Positions 1-7,756 of a DNA stretch of 32,287 bases are shown here, piece after piece. Source of the stretch: an uncultured Verrucomicrobiota bacterium (lineage in GTDB: Bacteria > Verrucomicrobiota > Verrucomicrobiia > Opitutales > Opitutaceae). How positions within the stretch are numbered: the first letter of the stretch is position 1; every line of letters starts with the position of its first letter. The notes beneath the pieces were generated by a model, which was not told the origin of the DNA, did not search any database, and saw only the letters and a list, made by a program, of their open reading frames with translations. A program made the translations under genes and the position numbers. The stretch lies in assembly GCA_903960515.1 (NCBI GenBank), contig CAJCBL010000055.1, forward strand, positions 1-32,287, written 5' to 3'.

Positions 1-251
1 AGCGCCGCATGAACGCCGGCCACCACCTCGCCCGTATCCTGGAGCTGGTGCCGATCTACGGCCAGGCCGCCGTCGGCGCGGCCATCGCCAACGCCCAACA
101 ACTGGGCGCCTACTCCAGCGACTACATCTTAAACCTGCTCGAACAACAAAACCGCCGCCTGCCCGAGGCTGGCCCGTTACACCTCACCCGTGGCGGCGAC
201 GCCCTCCAACTTGAACTGCCCGCCCCCGACCTCTCTGCCTACCACCCATGA
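1..251 (+). CDS. istA: IS21-family transposase IstA, C-terminal fragment (starts before the window)
   Basis: The reading frame is open to the left edge of the window, so the ATG at 9 is internal and the gene starts upstream. The visible 80 or so residues resemble the C-terminal tail of IstA, the DDE transposase of IS21 elements, with a helical stretch (LARILELVPIYG, then AIANAQQLGAYSSDYI) and a Pro/Leu-rich end. The catalytic core is not in view. The stop TGA overlaps the istB ATG by 4 bp (ATGA), the usual IS21 arrangement with translational coupling. The assignment rests mainly on that overlap and on istB. Confidence 0.75.
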   Translation, partial: RRMNAGHHLARILELVPIYGQAAVGAAIANAQQLGAYSSDYILNLLEQQNRRLPEAGPLHLTRGGDALQLELPAPDLSAYHP

Positions 252-1003
252 ACCCCGATCTCTCCTTCGAAGACCAACTCAAGTATCTCAACCTCGTTTA
301 CAGCCGGCGCCACCACGCCGAGCTCACCGCCGAGGCCGCCAAAGCCAAGTGGTCGCACGGCGAGTTCCTGCGCCGCTTCATCGCGGCGGAGACCGCCGAG
401 CGAGCCCAACGGGCCCTGGAGCGGCGTATTCGCGCCGCTCGTTTCCCCGTGCGCAAGAGCCTCGACCAGTTCCAATGGGACTGGCCCAAAAAGATCAACG
501 AGGCGCAGGTGCGCCACCTCTTCGAGCTGCGTTTCGTCACCGAGCGGGCCAACGTCGTCTTCTGCGGCGGGGTCGGCCTAGGCAAGACCCACCTGGCCAC
601 CGCGCTGGGCTTCGCCGCCTGTCAGGCCGGCCACAGCGTGCTCTTCACCACAGCCGTCGATGCCATTAACGCCCTGCTGGCCGCCCAGGCCACCCACCGC
701 CTCAATACAGAGCTCAAGCGGTACCTCACCCCCGCGCTGCTCATCCTTGATGAGATCGGCTACCTGCCCCTCGACAAGGCTGGCGCCGACCTGCTCTTCC
801 AGCTCGTCAGCCAGCGCTACGAACGTGGTGCTATCGTGCTGACCACTAACAAGGCCTACAAACACTGGCCGAGCATCTTCAACAACGACGCCGGCATCAC
901 CGCCGCCATCCTTGACCGCCTCCTGCACCGCGCCGACACCGTTGTGTTGGAGGGCAAGAGCTACCGCATGAAGGATCGCCCAGGCGAAGAAGCCGCCAGC
1001 TGA
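248..1003 (+). CDS. istB: IS21-family helper ATPase IstB
   Basis: IstB is the AAA+ helper that binds target DNA and activates the IstA transposase. The 251-residue protein has a normal IstB length. It shows a helical N-terminal region with basic patches, a Walker A motif GGVGLGKT at about residues 107-114 followed by the typical HLA, and a Walker B motif LILDEIGYLPLD at about 165-176. A later LTTNKAY stretch matches the sensor-1 position. The Walker A has GGVG where many relatives have GPPG, but the GxxxxGKT rule is kept. The start codon overlaps the istA stop. The gene looks intact, so the element could be active if its left half is intact too. Confidence 0.93.
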   Translation: MNPDLSFEDQLKYLNLVYSRRHHAELTAEAAKAKWSHGEFLRRFIAAETAERAQRALERRIRAARFPVRKSLDQFQWDWPKKINEAQVRHLFELRFVTERANVVFCGGVGLGKTHLATALGFAACQAGHSVLFTTAVDAINALLAAQATHRLNTELKRYLTPALLILDEIGYLPLDKAGADLLFQLVSQRYERGAIVLTTNKAYKHWPSIFNNDAGITAAILDRLLHRADTVVLEGKSYRMKDRPGEEAAS

Positions 1004-1010
1004 CAACCTG

Positions 1011-1039
1011 CCGCCGCGGGCCCCTACGGGCCGCGGCGG
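1011..1039 (+). terminator. Strong GC hairpin after istB
   Basis: Arms CCGCCGCGG-GCCC and GGGC-CGCGGCGG pair with one bulged G around a CTAC loop, 7 bp after the istB stop. Only two T residues follow directly, so it may be a structural end of the IS transcript rather than an efficient intrinsic terminator. Confidence 0.5.
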
Positions 1040-1083
1040 TTCCTTGTCCGCGCAGGTGACTTCCTAACCGCCAGAAACAGTCG

Positions 1084-1887
1084 ATGTTCGCTCTGCCGCT
1101 CACAGATTTCGATGCCACGCAGTGGCGCAGCGGCGCGACGGACTGGGAGGGTTGGGCAGGCCGGGGCGGCTACCCGGATGCCCTCGCACAAGGCGAGCGC
1201 GCCGCCCGCGACGAATGGTTTAGCGGCTATGTGGACACCTATCTCGAGCGTGATTTGCGCCAACTCGCCAACATCGCACACCTGCCCGATTTCAAACGCC
1301 TGATGCGCCTGCTGGCCAGCCGCAGCGCCCGCCTGCTCAATCAATCCGACCTCGCCCGCGATGTGCAAATTCCAGGAGCGACCGCCCATCGCTACCTCAA
1401 TTTGCTGGAGACGGGGCACCTCATTGCGCGGCTGCCCAATTACCGAGCCAGTGTCTCCAGTTCGCTGGGCAAGGCGCGCAAGATCCTTTGGGGCGATGTA
1501 GGACTGGCACTTTGGCTGGCGGGAGTGGATGCCTCGACCGTTCGCTCGCGCCCCGACTGCGGTTTCTGGCTGGAACAACTCGTCTATCAAACCCTGCAAA
1601 CCTGGGCTGTGTTGGCTCCGCGCCGCACAATCTCCTTTTGGCGGGACGGAGCGGCCGAGGTCGATTTTGTCCTCGAACAAAATGGGCAGTTGGTAGCACT
1701 GGAGATAAAATCCTCTCCCATGGTATCGCAGGACGATCTGCGCGGTTTGCGGGCCTTCCAGGCGAACTTTGCCAAATCGGGCCAGGCGGCTCCGCTGGGC
1801 GTGGTCCTACACCCGGGGACGACCGCCTTGTCGCACGGAGGCAACGTGTGGTCCCTACCGCTGCATCTATTCGCGCCCGCTGGCTAA
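1084..1887 (+). pseudogene. DUF4143-type ATPase, C-terminal half only (5' end lost at the IS21 boundary)
   Basis: The 267 residues match the C-terminal half of the large AAA-plus-DUF4143 family, whose members are usually about 380-430 residues with an N-terminal P-loop ATPase. Visible are the GGYPDAL stretch (about 28-34), a winged-helix-like middle (about 72-118) and a terminal nuclease-like segment, EVDFVLEQNG then LEIKS (about 192-210). The N-terminal P-loop domain is absent. The frame is open upstream into the presumed IS end, and the first codons after it (S-M-F-A-L-P-L) look like the normal middle of the family. I infer that the IS split this gene. An ATG exists, so a fragment could still be made. 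Confidence 0.75.
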
Positions 1888-2047
1888 GGGCGGCTGATGC
1901 GAGTGCGCAAAAGTGGTCAAAGGGGCGGAGGCTGCGGTCGAAGGTATCCACTCGAGTCCAGGAAGGAACGCATTCTGCGGAAGTTGATCGAGATTCAGGC
2001 CCGCTGTCTGCTCCGGCGACCAAGTGGTGATTGTGGTGTTTTTACTA

Positions 2048-2128
2048 ATTCATAATCTATTCATAATTGATTGACGTTCGCGTGTTAAGTGCTAATTATA
2101 AACAATGAATTTGGATATTTTAATCCAA
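2048..2128 (+). promoter_or_regulatory. Promoter and operator candidates before the hipA-like gene
   Basis: This block is much richer in A+T than its surroundings. It holds two 9-bp direct repeats ATTCATAAT at 2048-2056 and 2059-2067 (11-bp period, about one helical turn). A -35-like TTGACG lies at 2071-2076, with a -10-like TAATTA at 2093-2098 (16-bp spacer). An inverted repeat, TTGGAT / ATCCAA around a 6-base centre, lies at 2111-2128. An 8-codon leader frame starts at 2105. Repeats placed around a promoter suggest autoregulation by the HTH domain of the downstream protein, which is inference. Confidence 0.5.
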
Positions 2129-2143
2129 TAATATAATTCAAAA

Positions 2144-3508
2144 ATGACACGATCTGACGCCAAGACCGATGCCCTCCGACTTCGCCTGATGGGCGATGGC
2201 GTGCAGTCAGCCCAGGAATTGGCTACCCGGCTTGACGTGAGTCAGCCGACCATTTCTCGTCAGCTTGCGGCCTTGGGGCCGCGCATCGAACGCATCGGCC
2301 GCGGGCCGGCGACGCGCTATGCCCTGCGCCGCCCCGTACGCGCTGCTGGCAGTGAATGGCCGCTGTATCGGGTCGAACCTTCCGGCCGCATCGCCTCTTT
2401 CGGCCTCTTGCGGGCGCTGCACGGAGGCTTCCGCGTTGAATTTTCCTCCGGCAAGGCGCCGACATGGGTGCCACGGGATTTTGCGCGCTCGGGGGTTTTC
2501 CCAGGATTGCCGTTCTTCCTGCAGGATATCCGGCCCCAGGGCTTCTTGGGGCGCGCGATCGCCCAGGATTGCGCGGAATCGCTGATGGTCCCTGCCGATG
2601 TCCAGAATTGGTCCGACGACGACGCGCTTGTGTATTTTCTTTCCCGTGGCGCCGAGCTCCCGGGAGACTTGGTGGTTGGCGATGCTGCGGCGCAGCGTCT
2701 CGTCGCGGGGCATACTGCGGATGGCGTGATTGCCGCTGGCGACCGAGCCCGGGCCTATCCGATATTGGCGGAGCAAGCGGAACGGGGCGAAGTCGTCGGC
2801 TCGTCGGCGGGGGGCGAGCAACCCAAGTTTGCCGCGATGGTGCGTGAAGTTTCCGGCACTACGCGTCATGTCTTGGTCAAGTTCACGACGGCTCAGCCTT
2901 CGGCGGTGCGGGATCGCTGGAGCGATCTGCTGGTGTGTGAGCACCTGGCATTGCAGACTCTGGGTGCAGAGCTGGGCGTTGCGGTGTCGCAAAGCAGCCT
3001 GTTCGAATTCGAGGGGCGCCGCTTCCTGGAGGTGACCCGGTTTGATCGGGTCGGTGAAACCGGCCGCCGCGGGGTTTTGTCACTTGGCGCTATTCTCGAT
3101 GCCAATTCGTTTGAGCTAGGAGGGGAAGCGTGGAGCGATGTGGCGGTGGAGATGTCGCGCGCCGGACTTCTGGGTGAGGCGGATGTGCGTGCCGTGCGGC
3201 GGATCTGGTGCTTTGGCCGGTGTATCGCCAACAACGACATGCACCGGGGCAACTGCTCATTCCTGCCCAACGACGATGGCCCTTTCGGTTTGGCGCCCGT
3301 CTACGACATGCTGCCGATGGCCTACGCTCCAACCCGGCAGGGGACGATTCCGGCCGAGACAATACCGCCGCCGGCGGCAGTGCCGCGCCATCAAGAGGAC
3401 TGGGATTGGGCTAGTGCCGCCGCCCGGATCTTCTGGAGAGTTGTGCGGGAGAGTCCGGTGATTTCGGAGAGTTTCCATAGGATCGCCTCTGCTGCTTTGG
3501 CCACATGA
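2144..3508 (+). CDS. HipA-family serine/threonine kinase with fused N-terminal HTH (YjjJ-like)
   Basis: HipA proteins are toxin-like kinases; classic HipA phosphorylates glutamyl-tRNA synthetase. This 454-residue protein has the YjjJ architecture: a winged-helix/HTH at about 1-65 (VSQPTISRQLAAL), then the HipA body. Visible kinase elements are the P-loop-like SSAGGEQPKF (about 220-229), a candidate ATP lysine in LVKF (about 246), the catalytic loop NNDMHRGN (D365) and the metal-binding PVYDM (D388). No separate hipB-like antitoxin gene lies next to it, so the fused HTH probably serves as the DNA-binding and control part. No Shine-Dalgarno sequence is visible before the ATG. The target is unknown. 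Confidence 0.88.
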   Translation: MTRSDAKTDALRLRLMGDGVQSAQELATRLDVSQPTISRQLAALGPRIERIGRGPATRYALRRPVRAAGSEWPLYRVEPSGRIASFGLLRALHGGFRVEFSSGKAPTWVPRDFARSGVFPGLPFFLQDIRPQGFLGRAIAQDCAESLMVPADVQNWSDDDALVYFLSRGAELPGDLVVGDAAAQRLVAGHTADGVIAAGDRARAYPILAEQAERGEVVGSSAGGEQPKFAAMVREVSGTTRHVLVKFTTAQPSAVRDRWSDLLVCEHLALQTLGAELGVAVSQSSLFEFEGRRFLEVTRFDRVGETGRRGVLSLGAILDANSFELGGEAWSDVAVEMSRAGLLGEADVRAVRRIWCFGRCIANNDMHRGNCSFLPNDDGPFGLAPVYDMLPMAYAPTRQGTIPAETIPPPAAVPRHQEDWDWASAAARIFWRVVRESPVISESFHRIASAALAT

Positions 3509-3539
3509 AGGCGGGGTAGCCTCGGAGAAGCGCTCGATG

Positions 3540-3760
3540 AGTTTTCACGCCTTCGACAGCGAGGGATCCGCATAGAGCGTTCGCAGGGGCCAGCAGACCT
3601 GGATCTCGCGGGCGATCTCGACGAGGTGCCGGTCGTAGAACACGTTTCGTCGGTCGGCGGACCGGAACTCCGAAGGTGGTCTCTTTGAGTATCCGGCTCA
3701 ACATGTCCGTGAGGCCTTCGATCGGGAGACCCAACCCCGACCGCGACGTAAAATGTCGCA
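3540..3760 (-). pseudogene. Possible remnant of an unidentified gene
   Basis: On the minus strand the stretch ending near 3556 reads as a protein-like sequence (FRSADRRNVFYDRHL, then EIAREIQVCWPLRTLY) and stops at TGA. The region just before it makes protein-like sense only in another frame (TDMLSRILKETTFG). That pattern suggests a frameshifted gene remnant. I do not recognise the family, and chance reading in GC-rich DNA is possible. Confidence 0.25.
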
Positions 3761-3796
3761 CCTTGTGGTAGACTGTGCCCGAATACCAAACGCACT

Positions 3797-4804
3797 ATGC
3801 CCAAAGCACCTATTCACGACGCCATCTCCCGCCAGTGGGATCTTCTCAAAATGCTGGACACCCATGGTAACGGGCAATCGGTGCCGGTCCTGACCGATCG
3901 GCTTCGTGACTTGGGCTATCCTGCTACCAAACGCACGGTCGAGCGCGACCTGGAGCGCCTCTCAGGACGCCTGTTCGGGTTGCAATGTACCAAAAGTTCC
4001 CATGGGCACCTGTGGCGCCGATTGCCGTCCAGCGTGCTCAATATGCCCGAAGGCGATATGGCCGATGCGCTCTCGCTGGCGCTGGCCGAAGACCTATTGC
4101 GCAAGGTGGCACCGGTTTCACTGCTCAAGGTGCTGGAGCCGAAGTTCACGCAGGCGCAGAGTCGGCTGAATGCGGTGCAGAAGAATCGCTACGCCCAATG
4201 GAAGGACCGGGTCCGTTACGTCGCACCTACGTTGCCATTCCTGCCACCGAAGGTCGACAGGAGGGTTCTCAACATCGTGGAGGAGGCGATCATGGATGAG
4301 TGCCGAATCAAGGTGAGCTACTCGGGCATGGGAGCAGCGCGGGCCAGCGATAGGACCCTCAACCCGCTGGCCTTGGTCCAATGCGGCCCTGTTGCCTATC
4401 TGGTAGCGGTTGAGGCTGATTCCACCAAGCCCACCTTGTGCGCCATGCATCGCATTCACACCGCTCAACCCACAGGCGAGCGCGGGCAGCGGCCGGCAGG
4501 ATTCTCCCTGGATGACTTCATCGCGCAGGGAGGCATGGAGTTTGGGGAAGGAGGCAACATCCAACTACGGGCGGAGGTCTCGACCACGCTCGCCTGCTAT
4601 CTGCAGGAAAGTCAGCTCTCGGAGAAACAACAACTCAAGCCTCGCAAGAATGGGAAGTATGGGCTCGAGGTGACCATCAAAGATTCCTGGCGGCTGCAGT
4701 TTTGGCTGCTGTCACAGGGACCGGAAATCGTAGTCGAAAAGCCAGTGCAACTGCGTAACCGTATCCGTGATATCCTGCAGGAGGCGCTTAATTGCTATCG
4801 CTGA
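3797..4804 (+). CDS. WYL-domain transcriptional regulator
   Basis: The 335-residue protein has an N-terminal winged HTH of the DeoR-like type (about 10-60; LGYPATKRTVERDLERL is the usual recognition segment). A WYL domain (about 155-235) and a C-terminal WCX-type segment (about 255-333) follow. WYL domains bind ligands, often nucleic-acid or nucleotide signals, and such regulators (BrxR/CapW-like) often control phage-defence or stress genes. The two genes downstream are close and in the same direction, so they are likely part of its regulon or operon. An extended -10-like TGGTAGACT lies about 30 bp before the start. Family assignment is firm; the ligand and targets are unknown. Confidence 0.85.
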   Translation: MPKAPIHDAISRQWDLLKMLDTHGNGQSVPVLTDRLRDLGYPATKRTVERDLERLSGRLFGLQCTKSSHGHLWRRLPSSVLNMPEGDMADALSLALAEDLLRKVAPVSLLKVLEPKFTQAQSRLNAVQKNRYAQWKDRVRYVAPTLPFLPPKVDRRVLNIVEEAIMDECRIKVSYSGMGAARASDRTLNPLALVQCGPVAYLVAVEADSTKPTLCAMHRIHTAQPTGERGQRPAGFSLDDFIAQGGMEFGEGGNIQLRAEVSTTLACYLQESQLSEKQQLKPRKNGKYGLEVTIKDSWRLQFWLLSQGPEIVVEKPVQLRNRIRDILQEALNCYR

Positions 4805-4836
4805 GCGCGGGCGGGGCAGGCAGCAATCCATTCGCG

Positions 4837-5142
4837 ATGAAGATCTATCTCGACGACATCCGCCAAGCCCCTGAGGGCTGGGTCCGGGCCTATTGGCCCA
4901 ACGAGGTGATTGCCCTTCTTGCGCAAGGAGGCGTCACCGAGGTCAGTCTGGATCATGATCTTGGTGACGATCAACAAGGCACCGGCTATGCGGTGATCTG
5001 CTGGATCGAGGAGGCTGTGGTTACTCGCGGATTTGTGCCGCCGAACATCGCGATCCATTCGGCCAACCCTGTCGGGCGGGAACGGATGCAACGAGGTATC
5101 GAATCAATCAGCCGACTGGCAGCGCGCAACTTGGATTTGTGA
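4837..5142 (+). CDS. Cyclic-phosphate-processing receiver (cREC) domain protein
   Basis: This 101-residue single-domain protein starts MKIYLDDIR and carries the acidic motifs typical of the family: LDDIRQAP (about 5-12), then SLDHDLGDD, followed by GYAVICWIEE and the IHSANPVGRERM segment. The family has a receiver-like fold and has been predicted to act on cyclic-phosphate ends or cyclic nucleotides; I know of no proven reaction. I chose the ATG at 4837 because the conserved domain starts there. A TTG at 4792 overlapping the WYL gene end would add 15 low-complexity residues. The gap to the WYL gene is about 30 bp, so co-transcription is likely. Confidence 0.75.
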   Translation: MKIYLDDIRQAPEGWVRAYWPNEVIALLAQGGVTEVSLDHDLGDDQQGTGYAVICWIEEAVVTRGFVPPNIAIHSANPVGRERMQRGIESISRLAARNLDL

Positions 5143-5205
5143 ACGGAATTCTCTCGGATTGAGGGACAATCAGTCGCCTCCCAGTCATCACTTTCAGAGT
5201 CCTGT

Positions 5206-5619
5206 ATGCCCACATTCAAAACGGCTAGGTTTCATTATACGACGGGCCCCAGGACCCTATTTGAACGCGCGCGCTCTGTGATGAGCCGCCAGAAAGGGCT
5301 CAAGTTTCACGGCACACACTTCCAAACACGTGCAGTCGAGCGGAAGATACCGAGTGACGCACTTGAAGACTTTTGTGGCCCTGCTTGGAAACTGGTCGAT
5401 GTCGAAGTTAGAACTGACTCCGGGAAGTTTGTCGCATGTGGTTTTACGAAAATCATCAACGGGAAACACCTGTATATTGTGGTCGGATTTGGCGCGACCA
5501 TCAAAACCGCCGTCTGGAAATCGGGTGAAAGAGCGCCCGGTTTTACAATAATCGATGGACCTATCTACGAGAAGGTTGCGCAGGTGAATCATGAACTCTT
5601 GATCCGCGATACTATGTAA
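5206..5619 (+). CDS. Unknown protein, DUF4258-like in appearance
   Basis: This 137-residue protein has an H-x-x-R-x-x-E-R pattern (THFQTRAVERKIP, about 43-55), then beta-strand-rich sequence (KFVACGF, KHLYIVVGF, TIKTAVWKSGER). That layout resembles DUF4258-type proteins, which share a small toxin-like fold, but the match is by eye and weak. The N-terminal 35 residues are an extra extension with basic residues. It lies about 60 bp after the cREC gene in the same direction, so it may belong to the WYL-controlled unit. Base composition is lower in G+C than in the transfer genes. Confidence 0.6.
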   Translation: MPTFKTARFHYTTGPRTLFERARSVMSRQKGLKFHGTHFQTRAVERKIPSDALEDFCGPAWKLVDVEVRTDSGKFVACGFTKIINGKHLYIVVGFGATIKTAVWKSGERAPGFTIIDGPIYEKVAQVNHELLIRDTM

Positions 5620-5718
5620 GCAGCCGAGTCCGTATGTTGTGGATAGGTAAGAACGATGCACCGCCCGTCCTATAGAATGGAGAATAGGTAGGCCCATCGG
5701 CCGACCCGACCAGCGCGT

Positions 5719-5892
5719 TTACTCTTCCGGCGGATCCAAGGTCCAGCCAATTCCGGACTTGGCGCAACTCGCCGAACCGACTTCGCCTTGCGGGACTTCC
5801 GAGGTGATTTCAATTTCATTGCCCCTGCGGTTTCCGCATTCGGGACAAACGTTCAGGTCGTTCTCTTTGACGAGCGGAAATACTGCATTCAT
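5719..5892 (-). CDS. Small CxxC protein, 57 residues
   Basis: Reading leftward from the ATG at 5892 gives a 57-residue acidic protein with a zinc-ribbon-like half site VCPECGNRRG (about 19-28), one later cysteine (SCAKSG) and the end LDPPEE, stopping at TAA. The composition looks protein-like rather than random, but there is no Shine-Dalgarno sequence and I do not recognise the family. With a single CxxC and one extra Cys, a complete zinc knuckle is not certain. It faces the preceding gene tail to tail. Confidence 0.45.
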   Translation of the reverse strand: MNAVFPLVKENDLNVCPECGNRRGNEIEITSEVPQGEVGSASCAKSGIGWTLDPPEE

Positions 5893-6156
5893 GATTTGAT
5901 ATAGTGTTGACGGCCCCGGGTGATATAGCGGCTGCCTTTTCCGGGACGGAAGCCCCCCCTCCGTTTATGATGGGAGCCGGCAGGAGAAATGACTCCGGCC
6001 AGCGCAAATCGGCCGGTGAGGGAGGGCTTGTTTACAGGGAAAGAAGCCACTGCGGATTCGCTGAGTCATCCCCATCGGGCACCAGAATTGACCTTATCCG
6101 TATCAGGACATATCTACGGTGTTAAAGGTCAATTCATTCGCACTATGGACCCCGAC
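5893..6156. other. Non-coding stretch before the nuclease stop
   Basis: No convincing gene is seen. Apart from the 6085-6135 hairpin there is only a short CCGGCC / GGCCGG inverted repeat around 6000. The composition is mixed. Confidence 0.5.
6085..6135. repeat. Long hairpin with perfect 11-bp arms
   Basis: GAATTGACCTT at 6085-6095 is perfectly inverted at 6125-6135 around a 29-base centre. The centre contains a second pairing, CCGTA / TACGG, so the whole can fold into a two-step hairpin. It lies about 22 bp beyond the stop of the leftward nuclease gene. Read in that direction there is no T-run after it, so it is not a classic intrinsic terminator. Confidence 0.6.
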
Positions 6157-7356
6157 TTAGGCGAATTGCTTAATCCGTAATTCTAGCGCGTTGCGAATCT
6201 GGATTTGCTGATCAATAATCTTTTGAGCAAACTCATCTAGCTCTTTCTCGCGGACATAGAATTTCAAGAGCAATTGTTTCTTCAGGCCCATTACTCTCAC
6301 CCTCCGCGCAAAACCAAGAGGGGGGTGCCATCCAATGTGCGAAGCATTCTTAACGAATGAGGGATTGATGGCGTGAAGGAAATCACCATACTTCTTCCCA
6401 AGGTCTGTGGAACTTTTGTTCACTTCCCCGTCCTTTAAGACATAACCAATATAGAACCCTTCTCCATCCTCCCCAAAGTAAGACGAAACGACCAACCCGC
6501 CGTCAATTTGTATTGGATAAAGCTGTTCCACGCGCTTCTTTTCAATGACTTCCCGGAAAATCTTTTCAGCTTCCCGGAAAATCTCAGTCATACTCTCCGA
6601 ACAGGCATCGATGACTTCGATGTAATCGGGGTCTTTTACAATCAGTTTCTTGATTTCTTCTTTCATGGTCTTATTCGCGGTTTGTTGGGTGAGGTAACGG
6701 ATGAGCTCGATGTATTGCGTCAATGCTTCACGAACAGTCGGAAGCATGGCGGATTCTTTTCGGCACAGGACCAGCCATTGCAGGATGTGATATTGATAGG
6801 AGATCGGGCGCACAGCAAAATCACCATTACCGAGACTCTCCTTAGGGGGCGTGGAGCCATATAGGGTTAGGTAAAACAGTGCAGCTTTGGGGTCATGTCT
6901 ATGATAACGAAGCAATTGATTCTTTTGATCGCCCGCATAGATTTTATTTTCGATAAAGATGTGGTTGCCGCGCGAATCAGTCAGAACGATGTCAATTCTT
7001 CCACCCTCTGTGTATTCTGTATCAATTTGGCCGATGTGAGCTTCCAATTCCAATCTCGCAGACTCGGCATGGAAACTATCGGATAGCTGCGTTTGGGAAG
7101 TCTTATTTGTATCCAATTCAGCCAGAAGATTCAAGAATAGTTTTAGATAAAGGCATCCCTGTCCATGGGCGCCTTCCGGATTGAGCAGTTCGCCCAGAAA
7201 TGCTGAATGCGTCTGAACCTCGTAGGCTTCCATGCCCAGAATCCTAAATACATTAAAGTTTTCGCCTGTACTTGCGGCGATTTTCTTCTGTCCCTCGATT
7301 TTGTGATGAATCCCACTCAAAATGCGATGAATCTGTTCGATGTTCATTGGTGTCAT
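6157..7356 (-). CDS. PD-(D/E)XK nuclease-family protein (PDDEXK_4-like)
   Basis: The 399-residue protein has the family's N-terminal HSAFLGELLNP motif (about 50-60) and a clear nuclease core. This core is GRIDIVL (D122 as the metal ligand), then FIENKIY (E136 and K138) and QKNQLLRY (Q144, Q147, Y151). The C-terminal 200 residues are a helical and beta region typical of this group, seen in orphan defence-type nucleases. Its target is unknown. G+C content is clearly lower than in the transfer genes, suggesting separate acquisition. The start could be the first ATG (7356) or the one three codons later. No partner gene is adjacent in the same direction, so it probably acts alone. Confidence 0.85.
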   Translation of the reverse strand: MTPMNIEQIHRILSGIHHKIEGQKKIAASTGENFNVFRILGMEAYEVQTHSAFLGELLNPEGAHGQGCLYLKLFLNLLAELDTNKTSQTQLSDSFHAESARLELEAHIGQIDTEYTEGGRIDIVLTDSRGNHIFIENKIYAGDQKNQLLRYHRHDPKAALFYLTLYGSTPPKESLGNGDFAVRPISYQYHILQWLVLCRKESAMLPTVREALTQYIELIRYLTQQTANKTMKEEIKKLIVKDPDYIEVIDACSESMTEIFREAEKIFREVIEKKRVEQLYPIQIDGGLVVSSYFGEDGEGFYIGYVLKDGEVNKSSTDLGKKYGDFLHAINPSFVKNASHIGWHPPLGFARRVRVMGLKKQLLLKFYVREKELDEFAQKIIDQQIQIRNALELRIKQFA

Positions 7357-7756
7357 TCTAGAATTGCTGTTCGTGAGGTGAGTTGAAAATTTTGCTAAAG
7401 CCCAAAATGGATCCGCTTAGAAGAACGATGCGAATCGGCTGGCTGCGCAGCTCGCCAACGTTGCACAGTGGTACGCGTAAAAACTAGATGTCTTTGCGGC
7501 TATGAGGGGTTGGAGGCGCGGGGGCCAGTGTGTTGCGAGGTGCATCCTGCCAATGGGGAGAAATACGCGACGGGAGCGTCGCCACTCGCTGGGCCATCCA
7601 CGCGACTAGATTCCGGAGACTAGAAAGGGATGTCAAGGCGCCAATCCGGTTTGTTGTAGGCGGGCCCTGGATTTCTGAGGAATCGCCAGTCGTTGGTGCA
7701 CGGAAACTGGGGGCTTCACGCCGCAGAGACTCGGCACAAATGGCGGAATTGCAGGT
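7357..7756. other. Intergenic region without a recognisable gene
   Basis: No reading frame here has convincing protein character and no RNA gene was recognised. A short perfect palindrome GCTGCGCAGC lies near 7443-7452. The nuclease promoter should lie at the left edge. Confidence 0.45.

Larger units (their letters stand above)
1..1079 (+). mobile_element. Right part of an IS21-family insertion sequence
   Basis: The window opens inside an IS21-like element: the 3' end of istA, an overlapping complete istB, then about 75 bp of non-coding end. The right end is probably near 1079: read on the minus strand from there the sequence begins TGTTTCTGGCGG, and IS21-family ends typically start with TG. 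Because the left end and the target duplication lie outside the window, this boundary is inferred. The element abuts a gene that lacks its 5' half, which fits insertion into that gene. Confidence 0.75.
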
